Positions 57,825 to 64,000 of a DNA stretch of 64,000 bases are shown here, piece by piece. The notes beneath the pieces are model-generated. The model saw nothing but the letters and a program-made list of their open reading frames with translations. It was not told the origin of the DNA and searched no databases. The stretch is from assembly GCA_902573465.1 (NCBI GenBank), contig CACGJX010000005.1, forward strand, positions 19,110 through 83,109, written 5' to 3'. A program made the translations under genes and the position numbers. How positions within the stretch are numbered: the first letter of the stretch is position 1; each line of letters begins with the position of its first letter. The DNA is from an uncultured Pelagibacteraceae bacterium. GTDB lineage: Bacteria > Pseudomonadota > Alphaproteobacteria > Pelagibacterales > Pelagibacteraceae.

Positions 57825-59588
57825 TTAATTGAACTTGAAATTCATTATATTTGAACTTCCAGAGATTGCAGACTTATAATGATGTTCAGCTCTAGGTAAT
57901 ACTTTATCAAAATAAAATCTAGCAGTGTCTATTTTATCATTATAAAAATTTTTATTTTCCTCATAATCTTTGAAACTTACCTCTAAAACCTTAATCCATG
58001 CATATGCAATAGATACATAACCTAAAGTTTTAAGGTAATCATTAGCTGCTGCACTAGCATCATCTTTTGATGTAGTTGCTTCATCTGTCATCCAATCACT
58101 AAATTTTTTAAGAGTGTCTAAATTCTTATTAAATTGTGATAAAAATGGTTTAATTTTTTCATCTTCGGTTTCACACTCTGACTTAACCTGGTCTAAAAAT
58201 CTATTTATTATATTGCCGTTTTTATTTGATAATTTTCTGAAAACTAGGTCTGAAGCTTGAACCGAATTTGTACCTTCATAGATAGGTGTAATTCTATTAT
58301 CTCTATATAATTGTTCTATTCCTTGATCTTTAGTGTATCCGTATCCACCATGTATTTGCATAGCATCACTTGTGATTTCCATTGCCAAATCTGTGAATAA
58401 CGATTTTACAACAGGAGTCATGAGGGAAACATAATCTGAGGCTTCCTGACGAGTTTTTTCGTCTGGATGATTTAAACTTACTTCTGTTTGTTGTGATAAC
58501 CAAAAACATAAAGCTCTTTCACCTTCAATAATTGATTTCATATTTAGTAGGGTTCTTCTAATGTCAGCATGTTCAATTATAAAATCTGCACCATTTTTTG
58601 AATTAGAATTATTAGACTTTCCTTGTTTTCTTTCTTTCGCGTAAGTTAGCGAATTTTGATAAGCAATTTCAGAAATACCTAAACCTTGTATACCAACTAC
58701 TATTCTTTCAAGATTCATCATAGTAAACATTGCGCTTAATCCTTTTTCTTTAGCACCTATCATATACCCAGTAGCATCATCAAAATTTAATACACAAGTC
58801 GCTGATCCCTTTATTCCCATCTTGGTCTCTATGGAACCTGTAGATATACCATTTCTAGGTCCGATTGTTCCATCATCTTTAACCAGGAATTTTGGGACTA
58901 AAAATAAACTTATTCCTTTTGTGCCTGCTGGAGAGTCATCTGCTCTTGCCAAAACTAGATGAATAATATTCTCGGTTAAATCATGATCACCAGATGTAAT
59001 AAATATTTTTTGACCACTTATTTTATAAGTTCCGTCAGTTTGTTTTCTGGCTTTTGTTCTTAATAAACCCAAATCGGTACCACATACTGGCTCAGTTAAA
59101 CACATAGTGCCGCTCCATTTTCCCTCAACTATTTTGGGTAAATATTTATTTTTTATATCGTCTGTAGCATGATGATTAATACAATTATATGCACCTATAC
59201 TTAGTTCACTGTATAATTTAAAAGACAGACTTGCTGAGGAAAGCATTTCATCAAAAAATGCACTTACAGTTTTTGGCATACCTTGACCCCCATATTTTGG
59301 ATCACAAGATAGTGAGGTCCATCCGTCCTCAATATATTTTTTGTAAGCTTCTTTATAACCTGGTGGAGTTCTTACTACTCCATTTTCTAAAACTGCAGGA
59401 TTTTCGTCACCAGCTTTAGCTAATGGTAAAATTAAATTTTGATTAATCTTCGCTGCCTCCTGCAAGATATCTTTTACTAAATCAATGGTTACCTCTTTAT
59501 ATTTTTCTAACTCATTATATTTTTGATTATTTCTAAGTTTCTCAAATAGAAACATCATATCATCAACAGGAGCGGTATAGCTTGGCAT
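57825..59588 (-). CDS. dmdC: Acyl-CoA dehydrogenase, probable 3-methylmercaptopropionyl-CoA dehydrogenase
   Basis: CLTEPVCGTDLGLLRTKA; SGQKIFITSGDHD; DAMQIHGGYGYTKDQGIEQLYRDNRITPIYEGTNSVQASDLVFRKL; linkage to dmdAB. Confidence 0.82.
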   Translation of the reverse strand: MPSYTAPVDDMMFLFEKLRNNQKYNELEKYKEVTIDLVKDILQEAAKINQNLILPLAKAGDENPAVLENGVVRTPPGYKEAYKKYIEDGWTSLSCDPKYGGQGMPKTVSAFFDEMLSSASLSFKLYSELSIGAYNCINHHATDDIKNKYLPKIVEGKWSGTMCLTEPVCGTDLGLLRTKARKQTDGTYKISGQKIFITSGDHDLTENIIHLVLARADDSPAGTKGISLFLVPKFLVKDDGTIGPRNGISTGSIETKMGIKGSATCVLNFDDATGYMIGAKEKGLSAMFTMMNLERIVVGIQGLGISEIAYQNSLTYAKERKQGKSNNSNSKNGADFIIEHADIRRTLLNMKSIIEGERALCFWLSQQTEVSLNHPDEKTRQEASDYVSLMTPVVKSLFTDLAMEITSDAMQIHGGYGYTKDQGIEQLYRDNRITPIYEGTNSVQASDLVFRKLSNKNGNIINRFLDQVKSECETEDEKIKPFLSQFNKNLDTLKKFSDWMTDEATTSKDDASAAANDYLKTLGYVSIAYAWIKVLEVSFKDYEENKNFYNDKIDTARFYFDKVLPRAEHHYKSAISGSSNIMNFKFN

Positions 59589-59614
59589 AGTATGACTTTA
59601 AGATAATTAATTAA

Positions 59615-60721
59615 TTATTGCAATTTTGAAATGATCGCATCACCCATTTGAGAAGTAGAAACCTCTTTCATTTTATCAGACATTATATCTTTTGTTCTTA
59701 ATCCATCATTAAGCGCCTCTTGTACAGCCTTTTCTAAGGCCTCTGCCTCTTTATCTAAATCTAAAGAATATCTTAGTGCCATGGCAAAACTCAAAATTGA
59801 GGCAATAGGATTTGCAACTCCTTTTCCAGCAATGTCTGGAGCTGAACCATGAATAGGTTCATACATAGCTCTCATTTCACCATCTTTGTTTTTTGCACCT
59901 AATGATGCAGAAGGTAGTAATCCAAGAGAACCTGTTAACATAGAAGCCTCATCTGATAACATGTCACCAAATAAATTATCAGTTAAGATTACATCAAATT
60001 GTTTTGGGTTTCTTACTAATTGCATTGCACAATTATCAGCCAACATATGACTTAACTCAACATCCTTATAATCTTTATCATGTAATGATTGCACTTCTTC
60101 TTTCCAAAGTTGACCCGCTTCCATTACATTGGATTTTTCACAAGATATGACTCTATTTGATCTTTTTTTAGCTAAGTCAAAAGCAACTCTAGCTACTCTA
60201 ATAATTTCACTACTAGTATAAGTATGAGTGTTTACTCCTTTTCTTTCTCCATTTTCTATTGGTTTAATTCCTCTTGGTTCACCAAAATATACTCCACCAG
60301 TTAATTCTCTAACTATTAAAATATCTAAACCTGATACAATTTCTGGTTTTAAAGTTGAAGCATTTACCAATTGTTCAAAGCATATTGCTGGCCTTAAATT
60401 AGCAAAAAGTTTTAGTTCTTTTCTAAGTTTTAAAAGAGCTCTCTCAGGTTTTTTTGAAAATTCTACACCATCCCATTTTGGTCCACCAACTGCACCTAAC
60501 ATTATTACAGCGCTCTCTAATGCTTTATAAAAAACTTCATCAGTAAGAGGTGTTCCATGCTTATCAAAAGAAATTCCTCCAACTAAATCCTCATCAATTT
60601 CAAAATCTAAAGATTTTTTATCATTAAACCAATTGATTACTTTTTTAACCTCTGCAATCACTTCAGGACCTATTCCATCACCTGGTAACAATAACACTCT
60701 TCTTTTTTTAACTTTAATCAT
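59615..60721 (-). CDS. leuB: 3-isopropylmalate dehydrogenase
   Basis: [56 protein letters not shown]. Confidence 0.98.
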   Translation of the reverse strand: MIKVKKRRVLLLPGDGIGPEVIAEVKKVINWFNDKKSLDFEIDEDLVGGISFDKHGTPLTDEVFYKALESAVIMLGAVGGPKWDGVEFSKKPERALLKLRKELKLFANLRPAICFEQLVNASTLKPEIVSGLDILIVRELTGGVYFGEPRGIKPIENGERKGVNTHTYTSSEIIRVARVAFDLAKKRSNRVISCEKSNVMEAGQLWKEEVQSLHDKDYKDVELSHMLADNCAMQLVRNPKQFDVILTDNLFGDMLSDEASMLTGSLGLLPSASLGAKNKDGEMRAMYEPIHGSAPDIAGKGVANPIASILSFAMALRYSLDLDKEAEALEKAVQEALNDGLRTKDIMSDKMKEVSTSQMGDAIISKLQ

Positions 60722-61319
60722 TAAACACCCAGGGCTTTTTGACTTTTAAATCTTTTTCAAAAATTTCTATTTTATCAGATTTTTTTAATGAAAGAGCTAT
60801 ATCGTCTAATCCTTCTAACAAACACTTTTTTTTAAACGAGTCTACTTTAAATTTTAATTCATTATTTCCAAAAATAACTTTTTCTTCCTTAAGATCTATA
60901 AAAATTTCTTCTTTTCTTTTTGCGTACTCTGATAACTCTTTAATTTTATCATCATCTAAAATTATTGGTAAAATTCCATTTTTAAAACAGTTGTTATAAA
61001 AGATATCTGCAAAACTAGAGCTTATCACACACGTGATACCGAAGTCTAATAATGCCCATGGAGCGTGTTCTCTTGAAGAACCACAACCAAAATTTTTTCC
61101 AGCAATTAGAATTTTTGAGTTATTGTAAGGATCTGTGTTTAAAACAAAATCATTTATTTCTTTACCTTGATCGTCATATCTCATCTCAAAAAATAAATTT
61201 TTGCCCAGTCCAGTTCTTTTAATTGTTTTTAAAAATTGTTTTGGAATAATCATATCTGTATCAATATTAACTATTGGCAAATACGCTGGTATACTCTTCA
61301 AGGTGTTAAATTTTTGCAT
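60714..61319 (-). CDS. leuD: 3-isopropylmalate dehydratase small subunit
   Basis: [33 protein letters not shown]; start preferred at MQKFN (61319), giving a short overlap with leuC. Confidence 0.96.
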   Translation of the reverse strand: MQKFNTLKSIPAYLPIVNIDTDMIIPKQFLKTIKRTGLGKNLFFEMRYDDQGKEINDFVLNTDPYNNSKILIAGKNFGCGSSREHAPWALLDFGITCVISSSFADIFYNNCFKNGILPIILDDDKIKELSEYAKRKEEIFIDLKEEKVIFGNNELKFKVDSFKKKCLLEGLDDIALSLKKSDKIEIFEKDLKVKKPWVFND

Positions 61320-61320
61320 G

Positions 61321-62724
61321 TTAATTTTGATATTTCCTGACATCATCAAGGTTTCCAGATATTGCTGCTGCTGCTGCCATACCTGGGCTTACTAAATGGG
61401 TTCTTCCACCTCTACCTTGCCTACCTTCAAAATTTCTATTTGATGTAGAGGCACATCTTTCTTCAGGTTTTAATTTATCTGCATTCATAGCTAAACACAT
61501 TGAACAACCAGGCTCTCTCCATTCAAATCCTGACTTTACAAAAATTTTATCTAATCCTTCTTGTTCTGCTTGTTCTTTAACTAGCCCTGATCCAGGAACA
61601 ACCATTGCATGAACATGAGAGGCAATTTTTTTATCTTTTAAAATTTTTGCGGCCTCTCTTAAATCTTCAATTCTCCCATTAGTACAGCTCCCAATGAAAA
61701 CTTTATCAATTTTAATATCTTTAGCTGCCATATCTGGTTTCAAGCCCATATAATTTAAGGCTCGTTCCAAAGAATTTTTTCTATCCTCATCTTTCTCATT
61801 TTTTGGATTTGGTACTCTTTCATCTATCGTAATAACATCCTGAGGTGAAGTTCCCCAAGTTATCATTGGCGAAATTTCATTAGCAGTTAGGTTTACCTCT
61901 TTGTCAAACTTTGCTCCTTCATCAGTATTTAAATTTTTCCAATTATCTAGTGCTTTATCCCAATCATCTCCTTTAGGAGACATCGGTCTACCTTCTAAGT
62001 ATTTAAATATTTTTTCATCAGGAGCAATTAATCCTGCCCTTGCACCACCTTCAATTGTCATATTACAAATTGTCATTCTATTCTCAACACTAAGCGATTT
62101 AATTAGATCACCTGCATATTCTATTACACATCCTGTTCCTCCAGCAGTTCCAATTTTTCCAATTATCTGAAGAATTACATCTTTTGATGTAACCCCTAAT
62201 GGAAGTGTGCCGTTGACATTTATTCTAAAATTCTTTGCTTTTTTTTGAACTAATGTTTGAGTTGCTAAAACATGTTCTACCTCTGAAGTTCCAATACCAA
62301 AAGCTAATGCGCCAAATGCTCCATGTGTTGCTGTATGACTGTCACCACAGACAATGACTGTACCGGGTTGAGTAAAGCCCTGTTCAGGCCCTGTGACATG
62401 AACAATTCCTTGTCTCTTATCGCTCATTCCAAAAAGTTTAATACCAAACTCTTTACAATTAGCCTCTAAAGTTTCAACTTGAATTTTAGATTCATGGTCT
62501 GAAATACCTTTTGACCTATCCGTTGTTGGAACATTATGATCTGCAACAGCTAATGTCAATTTTGGGTGTCTTACTTTACGTTTAGAATTTCTTAATCCCT
62601 CAAAGGCTTGTGGACTAGTGACTTCATGAACTAAATGTCTGTCAACAAACAATAAAGCTGTTCCATCTTCTTGCTGATGAACTAAATGCTCGTTCCAAAT
62701 TTTATCGTAAAGAGTATTGGGCAT
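61321..62724 (-). CDS. leuC: 3-isopropylmalate dehydratase large subunit
   Basis: [56 protein letters not shown]. Confidence 0.98.
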   Translation of the reverse strand: MPNTLYDKIWNEHLVHQQEDGTALLFVDRHLVHEVTSPQAFEGLRNSKRKVRHPKLTLAVADHNVPTTDRSKGISDHESKIQVETLEANCKEFGIKLFGMSDKRQGIVHVTGPEQGFTQPGTVIVCGDSHTATHGAFGALAFGIGTSEVEHVLATQTLVQKKAKNFRINVNGTLPLGVTSKDVILQIIGKIGTAGGTGCVIEYAGDLIKSLSVENRMTICNMTIEGGARAGLIAPDEKIFKYLEGRPMSPKGDDWDKALDNWKNLNTDEGAKFDKEVNLTANEISPMITWGTSPQDVITIDERVPNPKNEKDEDRKNSLERALNYMGLKPDMAAKDIKIDKVFIGSCTNGRIEDLREAAKILKDKKIASHVHAMVVPGSGLVKEQAEQEGLDKIFVKSGFEWREPGCSMCLAMNADKLKPEERCASTSNRNFEGRQGRGGRTHLVSPGMAAAAAISGNLDDVRKYQN

Positions 62725-62735
62725 TGAGAAAAAAA

Positions 62736-63335
62736 TTATTTTTTTTCCTGTAAATTTTCAAGTTTTTTTTCAGTTTTAGTTTCAGCTTTGGGTGCCTCTT
62801 TCTTCATCTCCGTTTTTGGGGCTTCTTCTTTTTTAGGCTCTACAGTTGGGGTAGCCTCTTTAGCCTCTTTTGGAGATTCTGGTGCATTTTCTTTTTCAGC
62901 TGGTGCCAGATTTTCTTCAGTAACAGTCTCAGGCTTGACGTCAATATCAATACCAATTTTTTTTCTTATTTTTTCAGCGATCCTCGCAGATTTTCCAGTT
63001 CTATCTCTTAAATAATACAGTTTAGCTCTTCTTACTTTTCCTGAACGAATTACTTTGATTGAGTCAATAACAGTTCCATACAACGGGAAAGTTCTTTCAA
63101 CACCTTCTCCAAAAGATATTTTTCTAACAGTAAAAGAGGAGTTTATGTCTCTACTTTTTTTAGCTATACAAACACCTTCGAAATATTGAATTCTCTCTTT
63201 TTTTCCCTCGGTAATTCTGACGCCAACTTTAACAACATCGCCAGGAAAGAAATCAGGGATCTTTTTTTCTGACAGAATTTTTTTAACGTTATTTTGGTTT
63301 ATTTCTTCTATTGTTTTCATTTTAATATTTAACAA
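62736..63335 (-). CDS. rplS: 50S ribosomal protein L19 with long low-complexity C-terminal tail
   Basis: [50 protein letters not shown]; then about 65 aa rich in K/E/A/P/T. Confidence 0.96.
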   Translation of the reverse strand: MLNIKMKTIEEINQNNVKKILSEKKIPDFFPGDVVKVGVRITEGKKERIQYFEGVCIAKKSRDINSSFTVRKISFGEGVERTFPLYGTVIDSIKVIRSGKVRRAKLYYLRDRTGKSARIAEKIRKKIGIDIDVKPETVTEENLAPAEKENAPESPKEAKEATPTVEPKKEEAPKTEMKKEAPKAETKTEKKLENLQEKK

Positions 63336-63336
63336 A

Positions 63337-64000
63337 TTAATTTTTCTTATATTTATGCCACAAATCTGGTCTTCGGTCGCGTGTTATAGCCTCAGATTGA
63401 GATAAACGCCAGTCTTTAATTTTAGCGTGATCACCAGATAATAACACATCTGGAACTGATTTTTCCTCCCAAATCTGGGGTTTAGTATATTGTGGATACT
63501 CCAAAAGGCCATTTTCAAAAGTTTCTTCTGAAGCTGATTTATCATTCCCTAAGACTCCAGGTAAAAGTCTCAATACACTATCAAGCACTACCAGCGCAGC
63601 AGTTTCTCCGCCTGACAATACATAATCTCCTACACTAATCTCTTCAATATTTCTTGTAGATAATACTCTCTCATCAACACCTTCGAAATGACCACAAATT
63701 AATGAGAAAGATTTTTCTAATGATAGATCTTGTGCAAGTTTTTGATTAAATACTTTGCCTTTCGGTGAAAGATACAAAATCCTATCTCCTTTATTTATGT
63801 TTTGATCGATAGAATTTGCTAAAACATCAGGTTTTAATAACATACCTGTTCCACCACCGTAAGGAGTATCATCAACTGTTTTATGTTTGTCTGTAGCTGC
63901 ATCTCTAATATTTATCACATTCAAACTCCACAATTTTTTAGACATTGCTTTTCCATAAAGACCTTTTCCTAAAGGCCCAGGAAAAATATCCGGATAAAGT
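63337..64000 (-). CDS. trmD: tRNA (guanine-N1)-methyltransferase TrmD, truncated by window end
   Basis: [42 protein letters not shown]; the frame stays open to 64000 (..[26 protein letters not shown]..), so the ORF-track Met at 63945 is internal. Confidence 0.96.
   Translation of the reverse strand, partial: LYPDIFPGPLGKGLYGKAMSKKLWSLNVINIRDAATDKHKTVDDTPYGGGTGMLLKPDVLANSIDQNINKGDRILYLSPKGKVFNQKLAQDLSLEKSFSLICGHFEGVDERVLSTRNIEEISVGDYVLSGGETAALVVLDSVLRLLPGVLGNDKSASEETFENGLLEYPQYTKPQIWEEKSVPDVLLSGDHAKIKDWRLSQSEAITRDRRPDLWHKYKKN

Noticed and set aside
60228-60530. 100-aa plus-strand ORF antisense to leuB
   Set aside because: Fully contained antisense ORF with no family resemblance; leuB frame is unambiguous.
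62788-63015. 75-aa ORF antisense to the L19 tail (rich in G/A/S/F)
   Set aside because: Mirror of the repetitive K/E/A/P tail codons, no independent support.

Overview
The window is a very AT-rich, gene-dense bacterial chromosome segment. Gene content, gene order and protein style look like the SAR11 clade (Candidatus Pelagibacter-like Alphaproteobacteria); this is inference, since no database search was run. I recognise about 61 protein-coding genes. I found no rRNA, tRNA, CRISPR array or mobile element. Main blocks: murein recycling (murU/amgK, an ampG-like permease, an NlpC/P60 protein, an SLT-like lipoprotein); ahcY and chvGI; polA; bioY; a polyamine cluster (decarboxylase, deoxyhypusine-synthase-like, agmatinase-like); pyrD, lysS and trkH-like; tyrA and hisC; metX-metW behind a SAM-II riboswitch; rplU-rpmA-obgE-proBA-nadD-rsfS-ctpA-rppH; and a minus-strand block of about 31 kb running trmD-rplS-leuCDB-dmdC-dmdB-hydrolase-dmdA-asd-sdhCDAB-mmsA-mdh-sucCDAB-lpd-priA-atpHAGDC. 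Best leads: (i) a probable DMSP-demethylation operon with an alpha/beta hydrolase between dmdA and dmdB and no dmdD-like gene nearby; (ii) an apparent frameshift at an A5 tract at the chvG C-terminus, where a -1 shift restores a canonical histidine-kinase ending; (iii) a SAM-II riboswitch whose predicted transcription start falls at the first base of its P1 stem; (iv) a deoxyhypusine-synthase-like enzyme in a polyamine cluster; (v) a perfect 16-bp palindrome between regA and the decarboxylase; (vi) a near-leaderless promoter for rpmB; (vii) overlap at every convergent gene junction.
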